Assembly (NCBI RefSeq): GCF_000010285.1
Contig: NC_010617.1
Coordinates: 1,612,001 to 1,676,000 of the forward strand
Direction of reading: 5' to 3'
Source: Kocuria rhizophila DC2201
Lineage (GTDB): Bacteria > Actinomycetota > Actinomycetes > Actinomycetales > Micrococcaceae
DNA: 64,000 nucleotides
Shown here: positions 28,731-37,144 of the stretch, one piece after another
Numbering within the stretch: the first letter of the stretch is position 1
Layout of the letters: each line of letters opens with the position of its first letter
Program-made: the position numbers and the translations under genes
Notes under the pieces: generated by a model
The model's database searches: none
Told to the model about the DNA's origin: nothing
Seen by the model: only the letters and a program-made list of their open reading frames with translations

Positions 28731-29354
28731 GTGACGACTGGTAACCGGAGAATTGTGTGGATCGACTGCGAGATGACGGGGCTGTCCCTGTCCGAGGACG
28801 CGCTCATCGAGGTCGCGGCGCTCGTGACCGACGACGAGCTCAACGTGCTCGGCAGCGGCGTGGACGTGGTGATCAAGCCCCCGCAGCAGGCCCTCGAGCA
28901 GATGAACGACTTCGTGCGCACCATGCACGAGAACTCCGGGCTGTTGCCCGAGCTCGAGCGCGGCATGGACATGGCCCAGGCCCAGGCCATGGTGCTCGAC
29001 TACATCCGCGAGTGGGTTCCGGACGCCGGCAAGGCTCCCCTGGGCGGGAACTCCGTGGGCACGGACAAGACCTTCCTCACCCGTGACATGCCGGAGCTGG
29101 TGGATCACCTGCACTATCGCGTGATCGACGTGTCCACCATCAAGGAGCTCGCTCGCCGGTGGTACCCCCGTGCCTACTTCCAGGCCCCGGAGAAGACCGG
29201 CAACCACCGTGCGCTGGGGGACATCGAGGACTCCATCGACGAGCTGCGCTACTACCGCCACATCCTGTTCCCCGCGGACCCGGGGCCCACCTCGGACGAC
29301 GCCCGGAAGGTGGCCGCCCTCATCAAGGCCTCCCCCACCGGGTCGGGGCGCTGA
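28731..29354 (+). CDS. orn: Oligoribonuclease
   Basis: 207 residues. This DEDDh 3'-5' exoribonuclease degrades di- to pentanucleotides, including pGpG. WIDCEMTGLSL supplies the first Asp/Glu pair, VGTDKTFLTRDM the second acidic block region, and KTGNHRALGDIEDSIDEL the final HxAxxD motif. The length is slightly longer than the usual 180-200 residues because of a C-terminal tail. Leaderless-type GTG start. Confidence 0.94.
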   Translation: MTTGNRRIVWIDCEMTGLSLSEDALIEVAALVTDDELNVLGSGVDVVIKPPQQALEQMNDFVRTMHENSGLLPELERGMDMAQAQAMVLDYIREWVPDAGKAPLGGNSVGTDKTFLTRDMPELVDHLHYRVIDVSTIKELARRWYPRAYFQAPEKTGNHRALGDIEDSIDELRYYRHILFPADPGPTSDDARKVAALIKASPTGSGR

Positions 29355-29453
29355 CAGCCGCCCCAGGGTGAGACATCCGGCGCGGCCCCTGGAGCACCGA
29401 TACGGGTTGCGGGGCGCCGGTCCCCCGATGCGCGATTCCGCCCCCGGTTGCGC

Positions 29454-29459
29454 TATAGT
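29454..29459 (+). promoter_or_regulatory. -10 hexamer TATAGT of tRNA-His
   Basis: TATAGT lies about 48 bases upstream of the mature tRNA 5' end. Confidence 0.55.
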
Positions 29460-29507
29460 GGTCGTCGTTGCCCGGCGGGACCGAACGGTTCCGTCACGGG
29501 TTCCATG

Positions 29508-29583
29508 GTGGGCGTAGCTCAGTCGGCAGAGCGCCTGGTTGTGGTCCAGGAGGTCGCGGGTTCAACCCCCGTCGCTCACCCCA
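29508..29583 (+). tRNA. tRNA-His (GTG)
   Basis: Acceptor GTGGGCG pairs with CGCTCAC. The anticodon arm CCTGG-TTGTGGT-CCAGG gives anticodon GTG at 29541-29543, and the T-arm contains GGTTCAA. A G at 29507 provides the histidine-specific G-1, opposite C73 at 29580. CCA is encoded (29581-29583). Confidence 0.95.
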
Positions 29584-29590
29584 GTCAACA

Positions 29591-29626
29591 CAGAACGCGG
29601 CACCCCGTGCGGGGTGCCGCGTTCTG
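29591..29626 (+). terminator. 16-bp perfect hairpin terminator after tRNA-His
   Basis: The arms at 29591-29606 and 29611-29626 are perfectly complementary around a GTGC loop, the same loop as the hairpin at 6508-6549. Confidence 0.75.
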
Positions 29627-29722
29627 CATGTCCGAGCCCAACACCCCGTTGCCGCAGACCCGCCCGGGCCCGGTGCCGCCGCAGGCCCCGGGTGCCGCGG
29701 TGCTCGTGGTGCGGCCACGAGA

Positions 29723-29755
29723 ACGGCCGGCCACCCCGCGGGGGTGACCGGCCGT
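29723..29755 (-). terminator. Hairpin terminator after the alcohol dehydrogenase gene
   Basis: 8 bp plus 6 bp of stem separated by one C-A mismatch, 17 bases past the dehydrogenase stop codon. Confidence 0.6.
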
Positions 29756-29772
29756 CGTCGTGCGCGGTGGGG

Positions 29773-30957
29773 CTACGGCTTGAGGACCACCTTGATGCAG
29801 CCGTCCTTCTTCTCCTGGAACATCTTGTACGCCTCCGGCGCCTCGTCCAGGGACACGTGGTGCGTGGCCAGGGACTCCAGCCCCAGGACGTCCTCGGGCC
29901 GGCTGGCGATCTCCAGCAGCTCGTCCGTCCAGTGGCGCACGTGGCACTGGCCCATGCGCATGGTGATGCCCTTGTCGAACATCTCCATCATGGGCATGGG
30001 ATCCGCCATTCCCCCGTACACGCCGGACAGGGACACGGTGCCCGCACGGCGCACGCTGTGTATGGCCGTGTGCAGCGCGTCCAGTCGGTCGATGCCCGCG
30101 GTCTCGATGGCCTTGCGGCCCAGTGCCTTGGGCAGGCGGGCGGCACCGGCGACGACCTTCTCGGCGATCGGGTTGCCGTGGGCCTCCATGCCCACGGCGT
30201 CCAGGACACCGTCCGGGCCGCGGCCGTCGGTCATGTCCTTGAGGGTGTCCGAGACGTCGTCGACCTCGCGCAGGTCCACCGTCTCCGCACCCCAGCTCTT
30301 GGCCAGCGCCAGGCGCTCGTCCACGAGGTCCACGGCGATGACGCGCTTGACGCCCTGCAGGGCTGCGGAGCGCACCGCCAGCTGCCCCACGGGACCGAGG
30401 CCCAGCACCGCGAGGGTGTCCTCCTCTCCCACGTTCGCGTACTTCACGCCCTGCCACGCGGTGGGCAGGATGTCGCTGAGGTAGAGGAAGCGCTCGTCCT
30501 CGAAGTCCTGGGGCAGCTTCACGGGGCCGAAGTCCGCGTGCGGCACGCGCACCATCTCGGCCTGCCCGCCGGGCACCGAGCCGTAGAGGGAGGAGAAGCC
30601 GAACAGGGCTGCGCCGGTGCCCATCTCACGGATCTGCGTGGTCTCGCACGCCGCGAACAGCCCGCGGTCGCACATCCAGCAGTGGCCGCACGCGATCACG
30701 AACGGCACCACCACGCGGTCCCCGGGACGCAGGCTGGAGACCCCGGAACCGACCTCCTCCACGACGCCCATGAACTCGTGGCCCAGCACGTAGTCCTTTT
30801 GCAGGTACGGGGCCAGCACCCCGTAGAGGTGCAGGTCCGAGCCGCAGATGGCCGTGGAGGTCACCCGCACGATCGCATCGGTGGGGTCCTGCAGGACGGG
30901 GTCGGGAACGTTCTCGACCCGGACGTCGCCGAGTCCTTGCCATGTCAGTGCTCGCAT
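29773..30957 (-). CDS. Zinc-dependent alcohol dehydrogenase (FdhA-like MDR)
   Basis: 394 residues. Medium-chain dehydrogenase with catalytic zinc ligands in TAICGSDLHLY and GHEFMGVVEEVG. Structural-zinc-type cysteines are in ACGHCWMCDRGLFAAC, and the NAD-binding glycine motif is VLGLGPVGQLAVRSA. The overall arrangement resembles glutathione-independent formaldehyde dehydrogenase-like proteins; the substrate is not determinable. ATG at 30957 matches the family start (MRALTW). TTGACT six bases upstream is a poor match to the leaderless -10 pattern seen elsewhere. Confidence 0.85.
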   Translation of the reverse strand: MRALTWQGLGDVRVENVPDPVLQDPTDAIVRVTSTAICGSDLHLYGVLAPYLQKDYVLGHEFMGVVEEVGSGVSSLRPGDRVVVPFVIACGHCWMCDRGLFAACETTQIREMGTGAALFGFSSLYGSVPGGQAEMVRVPHADFGPVKLPQDFEDERFLYLSDILPTAWQGVKYANVGEEDTLAVLGLGPVGQLAVRSAALQGVKRVIAVDLVDERLALAKSWGAETVDLREVDDVSDTLKDMTDGRGPDGVLDAVGMEAHGNPIAEKVVAGAARLPKALGRKAIETAGIDRLDALHTAIHSVRRAGTVSLSGVYGGMADPMPMMEMFDKGITMRMGQCHVRHWTDELLEIASRPEDVLGLESLATHHVSLDEAPEAYKMFQEKKDGCIKVVLKP

Positions 30958-30990
30958 GGTGCCAGTCAACCACCAACGCCGTGAAATGAC

Positions 30991-31030
30991 ACCACCCCTG
31001 CGGGGGCGGTTGCGGCTCCGCAGGGGTGGT
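30991..31030 (-). terminator. 13-bp hairpin terminator after the SDR gene
   Basis: The arms at 30991-31003 and 31018-31030 are perfectly complementary, 15 bases past the stop at 31046. Confidence 0.65.
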
Positions 31031-31045
31031 ACTGGTGCGCGGGTC

Positions 31046-31954
31046 TCAGAAGACGGGTTTGCCGCCGGTCACACCGATCACCGTGCCCGAGACGTAGGAG
31101 GCCTCCGCCGGGCTCGCGAGGAACACGAACGCCCCGGCCAGTTCGGAGGGCTGGCCAGCGCGGCCCAGCGGGGTGTCCCCGCCGAACGCGGGCATGCCCT
31201 CCCCGGCCTTGGTGGCGGGCTGCAGGGGGGTCCAGATGGGCCCGGGCGCCACCGCGTTGACGCGGATGCCCTTCTCCCCCAGCTCACTGGCCAGGTTGAC
31301 CGTGAAGTTGTTGATCGCGGCCTTGGTGGAGGCGTAGTCGATCAGGTTCTCGGAGGGGTCGTAGGCCTGGATGGAGCTCACGTTGATGATCGAGGAGCCC
31401 TCCTTCAGGTACGACAGCGCCTGCTGGGAGACCCAGAACAGCGCGTAGAGGTTGGTCTTGAAGACCCGGTCCATCTCCTCGGACTTCAGCCCCTGCAGCC
31501 CGCCCTCGCGGCGCGCCCACTGGAACCCCGCGTTGTTGACGAGGATGTCGAGCCCGCCCAGCTCCTTCGCCGCCTGGTCCACGACGCCGCGTGCCTGGGA
31601 CTCCTCGCGCAGGTCGCCGGGGAGCAGGACCGCCTTGCGTCCGGCCTTCTCGATCCACTGCCGGGTGTCCTCGGCGTCCGACGTCTCCTCGGGGAGGTAG
31701 TTGATGGCCACGTCCGCGCCCTCGCGGGCGAACGCGATGGCCACGGCGCGGCCGATCCCGGAGTCACCGCCGGTCACGAGGGCCTTGAGACCGTCCAGTC
31801 GCCCGCGTCCCACCCAGGTCTGCTCGCCGTGGTCCGGCAGCGGGTCCATGTCCGTGGTCAGCCCCGGAGGGGTCTGCTCCTGCTCCGGGAAGCCGCCGTC
31901 CTCGCCGGCGAGCTGCTGGGCCTTCTTCTGTGCTGCGTACTCGTCTTCGCTCAT
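31046..31954 (-). CDS. Short-chain dehydrogenase (YghA/GSP39-like stress oxidoreductase)
   Basis: 302 residues. A 50-residue N-terminal extension (PPGLTTDMDPLPDHGEQTW) precedes the Rossmann fold (ALVTGGDSGIGRAVAIAFA). NNAG, the serine in INVSSIQAY and the catalytic YASTK complete the SDR set, with PLGRAGQPSELA and SGTVIGVTGG near the C-terminus. The N-terminal extension is typical of YghA / general stress protein 39-type SDRs. CACAAT lies six bases before the ATG, a near-match to the leaderless promoter pattern. Confidence 0.85.
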   Translation of the reverse strand: MSEDEYAAQKKAQQLAGEDGGFPEQEQTPPGLTTDMDPLPDHGEQTWVGRGRLDGLKALVTGGDSGIGRAVAIAFAREGADVAINYLPEETSDAEDTRQWIEKAGRKAVLLPGDLREESQARGVVDQAAKELGGLDILVNNAGFQWARREGGLQGLKSEEMDRVFKTNLYALFWVSQQALSYLKEGSSIINVSSIQAYDPSENLIDYASTKAAINNFTVNLASELGEKGIRVNAVAPGPIWTPLQPATKAGEGMPAFGGDTPLGRAGQPSELAGAFVFLASPAEASYVSGTVIGVTGGKPVF

Positions 31955-32067
31955 GCGCCCATTGTGCCCCGGGCCGGCGAGACTCGTCCCCCACCTGCAC
32001 GGGCGGGACGGCCGCACCCGCGATCGGCTCGGGCGAGGCCGAGCCGCCCGCCGGGGCGCGGGGTGGC

Positions 32068-32724
32068 TCACGCGGAGAGGACGCGCCGCTGCTGGCCCGA
32101 GGGGTCCATCCCGTGCTGCACGCCCCACAGGACGGCCTGGCTGCGCCGTTCGACGCCCATCTTGCGGTAGGCGGAGCGGATGTAGGACTTCACGGAGTTG
32201 ATGCTGAGGTAGCAGTTGCGGGCGATCTCGTCATTGGTGAAGCCCTGGGTGATGAGCGCGATCACCTCGGCCTCGCGCGCTGAGAGACCGGTCCGGCGGC
32301 CGGGCCAGTCCGGCGGGGTGACGTCCTCGCGCACGGGCTCCGGCTCCACCACGCGCTCGCCCTCGTGCACGCGCACCAGGGCGTCGCCGAGCTCCTGCGC
32401 GCTGAGCTCCTTGGACAGGAACCCGTCCATGCCCATGGCCAGGGCCTCGTCCACACGCTGCGCGCTGACGTTCCAGGTGTACATGACCACCCTGCGGAAG
32501 CGGGCCTCCCCCAGCAGCCGCATCACGTCCCGCGTGCCGCGCCCGGTGGCCGCGAAGGCGTCGTAGAGCACCACGTCCACGTCCTGCTCCGGCAGCAGAC
32601 CGGAGTCCAGCTCCACCACGTCGAGCCGGGGGTGGCGGCGCAGCATGTGCGCCACGCCCTCGACTACCACCGGGTAGTCGTTGATCAGGGCCAGGGAGAT
32701 GTCAGGACGTTCGGAACTCACCAC
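32068..32724 (-). CDS. Orphan LuxR/NarL-type response regulator
   Basis: 218 residues. Receiver-like domain with acidic pair N15-D16, putative phospho-acceptor D55 (VVLYDAF) and FLSKELS. A LuxR helix-turn-helix follows (GLSAREAEVIALITQGFTN, then NSVKSYIRSAYRKMGV). No histidine kinase is nearby. It lies 18 bp after the last glycosyltransferase gene. A TATTAT hexamer six bases before GTG 32724 gives it its own leaderless promoter and selects that start over the next GTG. It may control the operon above it. Confidence 0.85.
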   Translation of the reverse strand: MVSSERPDISLALINDYPVVVEGVAHMLRRHPRLDVVELDSGLLPEQDVDVVLYDAFAATGRGTRDVMRLLGEARFRRVVMYTWNVSAQRVDEALAMGMDGFLSKELSAQELGDALVRVHEGERVVEPEPVREDVTPPDWPGRRTGLSAREAEVIALITQGFTNDEIARNCYLSINSVKSYIRSAYRKMGVERRSQAVLWGVQHGMDPSGQQRRVLSA

Positions 32725-32730
32725 ACGAGC

Positions 32731-32736
32731 ATAATA
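32731..32736 (-). promoter_or_regulatory. -10 hexamer TATTAT, leaderless start of the LuxR gene
   Basis: TATTAT ends six bases before GTG 32724 and sits in the short gap after the GT2 stop codon. Confidence 0.6.
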
Positions 32737-32742
32737 GTAAGC

Positions 32743-33588
32743 TCACGCACTATCGCCCGAATCCCGGGCGGTCTCGCGCCAGCGTCCGCCCTCCCGCACG
32801 ATGAGCCCGCGGGAGGCGAACTCCCGCAACCAGCCCTCCATGGGCTCGAAGCCCCAGGTGTCCTGGAACAGGGCCGCATTGCGGACGATGGCGGAGACGT
32901 GCTGCACGGGCGGGGACTGCGTGGGGTGGTACTGGTGGTACGCCGTGGCTCCCCCGAGCCACCACAGCGTTCCCCCGGCGGCCGCCAGCCGCTGACCGAA
33001 GTCCGTGTCCTCTCCGCCGTAGCCCACGTAGCGCTCGTCGAAGCCACCGGCGAGGTCCCACGTGCTGACCGTGCACGCCAGGGACAGGGACCACAGCATG
33101 CGGGGGTCGGCCGCCTCGAGCGCCCCGGGCTCCGGCAGCACCCGCGCCGGGTGGTCTCGGCCCAGCCGCGTCACGGTCTGCGGGGTGTGCTCGGCCTCCG
33201 ACACGCCCTCGGGCAGGTACTGCACGCGTCCGCTCACCACGGCCGGGGCGCCGTCCAGCTCCCGGAGGGCCCACGTGTAGTCGCGCACCAGGTGCTCGTG
33301 GGGCAGACAGTCCACGTCGAGCAGCACCACGGTGTCCGCGCCGAGCTCCGCGGCCCGCCGCACTCCGGCGTTGCGCGCCGCGGCCAAAGGCAGCTCCGCC
33401 GCCGGGGGCAGCTCCACGGGCTCGCTCGGCACGTCCGGGTGCTGGGCCACCACGTCCCGGATCCCGGGGTCCCCCATGCTCACGACCACGTGGGCCAGGG
33501 GTACCTCGCTCTGCGCGGCGAGCCACTCGCGCTGACGCCGCAGGTGCGTGTGCCGGCCGCTGGCGATGGTCACGACGGCCGCGCTCAC
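32743..33588 (-). CDS. Family 2-type glycosyltransferase
   Basis: 281 residues. GT-A fold: VVTIASGRHTHLRRQ at the N-terminus, LPLAAARNAGVRRAAELGAD, then the DxD-like VVLLDVDCLPHEHL, and the acceptor-site GGFDERYVGYGGEDTDFGQR typical of galactosyltransferase-like GT2/GT7 enzymes. No membrane helix. GTG 33588 overlaps the upstream stop as GTGA. It is the last glycosyltransferase of a four-gene operon. Confidence 0.87.
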   Translation of the reverse strand: MSAAVVTIASGRHTHLRRQREWLAAQSEVPLAHVVVSMGDPGIRDVVAQHPDVPSEPVELPPAAELPLAAARNAGVRRAAELGADTVVLLDVDCLPHEHLVRDYTWALRELDGAPAVVSGRVQYLPEGVSEAEHTPQTVTRLGRDHPARVLPEPGALEAADPRMLWSLSLACTVSTWDLAGGFDERYVGYGGEDTDFGQRLAAAGGTLWWLGGATAYHQYHPTQSPPVQHVSAIVRNAALFQDTWGFEPMEGWLREFASRGLIVREGGRWRETARDSGDSA

Positions 33589-34766
33589 CGGACCCCACCG
33601 CTCAGCAGCTCCTCCATGGCGCGGGCCGCGCGGTGCGCCCCGTCACCGTGACGCCACCGTTCCCACCGCTCGCCGCCGAGGGTGAGGGCGCGCGCTAGCA
33701 GCCCGGGCCACTCGTGCGCCTCGGGCCAGCGCGCGAGCCCCACGCAGATCCCGGCCCGGTCCAGGGCAGCCGCGGTGGCCTCCTGCTCGTCGTGCGGGCG
33801 CGGCTGCGCGACGACCACTGCGTGAGCCTGCACCGCCGAGAGCTCGGCCACGGCGTTGTTCCCGCCGTGGGTCACCACCACGGTGGCCTCGTGCAGCTCC
33901 CGCCACAGGTCCGGTGAGGGTGCGTCCGGGGTGCGCACGGTCCAGGCCCAGCCCGGGGTCGCGGCGCGGGCGGCGTCGATCTGGGCGTCCCCCACCTCGG
34001 TGCCGCCGCGCCCCCACACAACCAGCACGCGCTCGCCGGGCACGACGCCGCTCGTCTCGCCGTCCTGCAGCGCGGGAACGACGCCGCTCGAGCCGGTTCC
34101 CTGCAGCGCGGGGGCCGCTCCGGCCGGGTCGGCGTCGGGCAGTGCGGAGACGATGCCGGCCGGGTCGGGAACGGGCGTCTCGGGAACGCCGCCGCTGGGG
34201 TCGGAGTCGCGCATCCCGGGCGTGGCCCCGGTGGGGCCGGCGTCCCGCGGCGCGGGGGCGACCGGCTCGTCGAAACGGGAGATGGCCCCGGTGAAGGTGG
34301 TCTTGCGGGTCCACGCCTCGGGCCAGTAGGGCTCCGCCGTCTCGCGGGACCACGGCGCGATCAGGGCCGTGGCGGCGTCGTAGGCGGCGCGGTGCGTGCG
34401 GTCGGTGCGGTCCCCGCGCATCGCGAGGACCACCGTGGGCACACCCATGAGCCGGGCCAGCAGGGTCACTTCGGCTGAGGTGTCCGTGACCATGAGGTCC
34501 ACGTCCGAGCGCAGCCGTTCGGCGATCAGGCCCAGGCGCTCGCGGTGACCGGGGTGGCCCAGCGGGGCCCAGTGCAGCACGCCGTGGGCGGTGGGGTCCA
34601 CCGGGTGCTCGGTGGTGTCCTCCGGCAGCCACACCCACTCGCCCGGCCACCCCTCAGGGCGCCCGAGCGAGCTGAAGCCCACGACCGGCACGGTCAGCTC
34701 ACGCGCGATCTGCGTGGCCCGGTTGCGGTGTCCGAGACCGTGGTGGTGGACGTAGTAGCCGATCAC
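33585..34766 (-). CDS. GT-B glycosyltransferase (GT28/MurG-like) with a 12-residue repeat linker
   Basis: 393 residues. The N-terminal domain (GYYVHHHGLGHRNRATQIA) and C-terminal domain (VVTHGGNNAVAELSAVQAHAVVV with RPHDEQE) match MurG-like GT-B enzymes that use nucleotide sugars. Between them, about residues 175-246 consist of six degenerate 12-residue repeats (consensus DxDPxGxxPxLx) that look like a flexible linker. GTG 34766 overlaps the previous stop as GTGA, and the gene overlaps the next by four bases, so all are probably translationally coupled. Confidence 0.85.
   Translation of the reverse strand: MIGYYVHHHGLGHRNRATQIARELTVPVVGFSSLGRPEGWPGEWVWLPEDTTEHPVDPTAHGVLHWAPLGHPGHRERLGLIAERLRSDVDLMVTDTSAEVTLLARLMGVPTVVLAMRGDRTDRTHRAAYDAATALIAPWSRETAEPYWPEAWTRKTTFTGAISRFDEPVAPAPRDAGPTGATPGMRDSDPSGGVPETPVPDPAGIVSALPDADPAGAAPALQGTGSSGVVPALQDGETSGVVPGERVLVVWGRGGTEVGDAQIDAARAATPGWAWTVRTPDAPSPDLWRELHEATVVVTHGGNNAVAELSAVQAHAVVVAQPRPHDEQEATAAALDRAGICVGLARWPEAHEWPGLLARALTLGGERWERWRHGDGAHRAARAMEELLSGGVR
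34029..34244 (-). repeat. Six 36-bp degenerate tandem repeats coding a Pro/Gly linker
   Basis: The segment divides exactly into six 36-bp units, each encoding 12 residues such as DADPAGAAPALQ. Units have diverged at DNA level, unlike the sucB repeat, so they are older or under selection for composition only. Confidence 0.85.
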
Positions 34767-35824
34767 GCCCCCACCAGCTCCCGGTAGAGCTCGACGTACG
34801 CGTCCACCGTGGCGTCCAGCGAGCAGTGCTCGAGCGCGTAGCGGCGCACCCGTGCGCGGTCCATGGCCACGACCAGCGGCAGCATGGCCGCGGCCGCTGC
34901 CACCGTCTCCGCCTCGCTCGCCCCGGGCTGGGACGTGAGCCCTCCGGGGAAGCGGACGATCTCGCTCAGCCCGCCGCGGGCCACGGCGAGCACCGGGGTG
35001 CCGCACGCCATGGCCTCGGCGGCCACGAGACCGTAGGGCTCCTCCCACGCGGGGGTCACGAGGCTCGCGGCACTGTGGCCCGCGAGGTCCCGCAGCTGCC
35101 CGGTGTCCAGGTGGCCCACGTAGGTGATGCTCTCGTCGAGCAGCGGCTTGAGCCGGGTCTCGAAGTACTGCCGGTCCGCGACCGGCCCGGCGATCCGCAG
35201 CCGCCACCCGGCCTTGCTGGCGATCAGCGCGGCAATGTGCGGGGCCTTCTCCGGGACGATGCGCCCGGACCACACGAGGGTGTCCCCGCCCGGGCCGGGG
35301 CGCCACTCGTGCGGGTCCACCCCGTTGCGGATCACCCGCGCGGGGGTGATGGTGCTCCACAGCTGCGCCACGGAGTCGCTGACGGCCACGGTGTGCGCGG
35401 TGGGCGTGAGCCGCAGCGCCGGCTCCAGCCACGGCGTGGCCGGGGTGTGCAGCGTGGTCAGCAGCGGCTGTGGGATGGCACCGGACATCACGATCGGCAG
35501 GAAGTGCAGCGAGTTGTTGTGCACCACGTCGATGTCCGGCCGGGACGCGAACGCCCGCATCACCTGCAGGTAGGAGAACGTCTCCCGCACCTGCGCCTCG
35601 GGCGGCATGGAGACGTCGTTGCGGGCCTCGTCGGAGAGCACGAGCGGTTCCACGTCCAGCTCCTCGATCCCCAGCTGGGGGTCGGAACCGGGCGCCGCGA
35701 AGACCACCACGTCGATGCCCCTCGCCCGCAGCCCGCGGGCCAGGTGCCACGTGAAGGACTCCAGACCCCCGGAGAACGGCGGGATGATGGGGAACCGGTC
35801 GTGCGCCAGCAGGGCGACCTTCAT
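34763..35824 (-). CDS. Glycosyltransferase family 4
   Basis: 353 residues. GT-B retaining glycosyltransferase: N-terminal FPIIPPFSGGLESFTWHLARGL (acceptor side), HTPATPW and VIRNGVDPHEW, donor-binding EEPYGLVAAEAMACGTPVLA with the conserved E-x7-E pattern. The ATG at 35824 overlaps the preceding gene's TGA (ATGA). Sugar and acceptor are not identifiable. Confidence 0.9.
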   Translation of the reverse strand: MKVALLAHDRFPIIPPFSGGLESFTWHLARGLRARGIDVVVFAAPGSDPQLGIEELDVEPLVLSDEARNDVSMPPEAQVRETFSYLQVMRAFASRPDIDVVHNNSLHFLPIVMSGAIPQPLLTTLHTPATPWLEPALRLTPTAHTVAVSDSVAQLWSTITPARVIRNGVDPHEWRPGPGGDTLVWSGRIVPEKAPHIAALIASKAGWRLRIAGPVADRQYFETRLKPLLDESITYVGHLDTGQLRDLAGHSAASLVTPAWEEPYGLVAAEAMACGTPVLAVARGGLSEIVRFPGGLTSQPGASEAETVAAAAAMLPLVVAMDRARVRRYALEHCSLDATVDAYVELYRELVGA

Positions 35825-36900
35825 GCGGCACCCCCCGAGCTGTCTACGAGCGCGGCCACCGCGCGGTGGTAGACCTCCGCGTGGGAGGCGGCGATACGGC
35901 GTCGTTGTGCGCGGCGCTGCAAGGCGTCCGCCTGCCACGGGGGCTGCCCCGGCAGGCTCGCGAGGGCGGCCTCCACCTGGTCCTCACGGGGAGCGCCGGA
36001 GGGGTCCCAGTCGAAGGCGAGCACGCCGGGATGCTGCCGGTGGTAGAAACCGGTCCGCGGGGCGAGCACCCGGGTGCCGAGGTCGTGGCACAGCTCGAGC
36101 CACCCGGAGTGGCTGCCGAAGCGGTAGGGCAGCACGGAGAGGTCCAGACCGCGCAGGTGGTCCCACAGCTGCTCGTCCGTGTAGATCCCGTGCACCTCCA
36201 CCCGGGTGCTGGGGGTGCGGCGGGCAGAGTCCAGCAGACGCGCCACCCGCACATCGTGGTGGCGCTCGCCCGGGGTGACCACGTCGGTGTGGGCGTCGAG
36301 CACCAGGCGGATGCGGCCGCGGGCCGCGTGCCCCAGCAGCACCTCGGCCATGGGCAGCGGCGCCATGTTGGCCCGCATGCTCTTGAAGCTCAGGCCCACG
36401 GTGGGCACCGGGCCCACGGGGTCCCGCGGCCGCCAGCGGTCCAGGGGCAGCACGTGCGGGTGCGGGACCACGGTGGCGGTGCGGTCCCAGCGGTCACGGA
36501 TGACCTCGGCGGCGCCGTCCGTGAGGGTGATCAGCGCGTCCGCTCCGGGCACGAGCACGTCCAGCGCGGCGTCCTGCGCGGCGGGGTCCACCTGGTGTGG
36601 GTTGCGCAGGTCGTGGACCGTGTACACGAACGGCTTGCCCAGTGCGTGGAGGGTGTCGATGATCCGCTGCAGGGTCTCGGGCGGGGTCTGGTCGAAGCCG
36701 AAGTGCAGGTGGTACACGTCGAAGCGGTGGGCGTTGTCCCGGATCCAGGCCTCGTCGAGCATCACGAGCGGCCACCACGGGGCCCCTGGCACGGGGTGCT
36801 CGGGCGCGGGGTCCGGCAGTCGGAGCACGCCGTGGTCCTCGGCCGGGTCGCTCAGGTGCTGCACGTACGCGTGACCGTGGGGTAGGGACGCAACCCTCAC
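35821..36900 (-). CDS. GT-B-type glycosyltransferase, first gene of the operon
   Basis: 359 residues. FDVYHLHFGFDQTPPETLQ and PFVYTVHDLRNPHQ resemble the N-terminal domain of GT1/GT4 enzymes. The C-terminal half (VHGIYTDEQLWDHLRGLDL, PYRFGSHSGWLELCHDLGT) fits a divergent donor domain without the canonical E-x7-E. GTG 36900 is preceded by AGGAGG nine bases away, the strongest ribosome-binding site of this operon. It is divergent from def. Confidence 0.75.
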   Translation of the reverse strand: MRVASLPHGHAYVQHLSDPAEDHGVLRLPDPAPEHPVPGAPWWPLVMLDEAWIRDNAHRFDVYHLHFGFDQTPPETLQRIIDTLHALGKPFVYTVHDLRNPHQVDPAAQDAALDVLVPGADALITLTDGAAEVIRDRWDRTATVVPHPHVLPLDRWRPRDPVGPVPTVGLSFKSMRANMAPLPMAEVLLGHAARGRIRLVLDAHTDVVTPGERHHDVRVARLLDSARRTPSTRVEVHGIYTDEQLWDHLRGLDLSVLPYRFGSHSGWLELCHDLGTRVLAPRTGFYHRQHPGVLAFDWDPSGAPREDQVEAALASLPGQPPWQADALQRRAQRRRIAASHAEVYHRAVAALVDSSGGAA

Positions 36901-37144
36901 TCGGTGGACCTCCTGCGGTAGGCGGATTCGGCGGCCGGTGCTGACAGCACCCGCGGGACCCCGGTTCGACCGCGCCTGCGGTCCGGGTCCGCTGCGACGC
37001 CGTGCACGCACTCCCGTACGGCCCTCCGGCGAGGATACACATCTTACTGACGGTCCCGACACGATATATTGTGCTCCGGCCGCGCGCCCCCGCTGCCCGA
37101 GCGCGCTCACCGCACCCGCCCACGACCTCCGAGGTACCTCCCGC
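36901..37144. promoter_or_regulatory. Divergent promoter region between the glycosyltransferase operon and def
   Basis: This 244-bp gap has the AT-richest stretch nearby. On the plus strand TATATT (37065-37070) is a good -10 for def, giving a leader of about 67 nt. On the minus strand TATCCT (37037-37032) and TAAGAT (37046-37041) are candidate -10s for the glycosyltransferase operon. The two promoters would overlap. Confidence 0.5.

Noticed and set aside
29448-29747. 99-residue frame across tRNA-His
   Set aside because: Translates through the tRNA and its terminator hairpin; an artefact.
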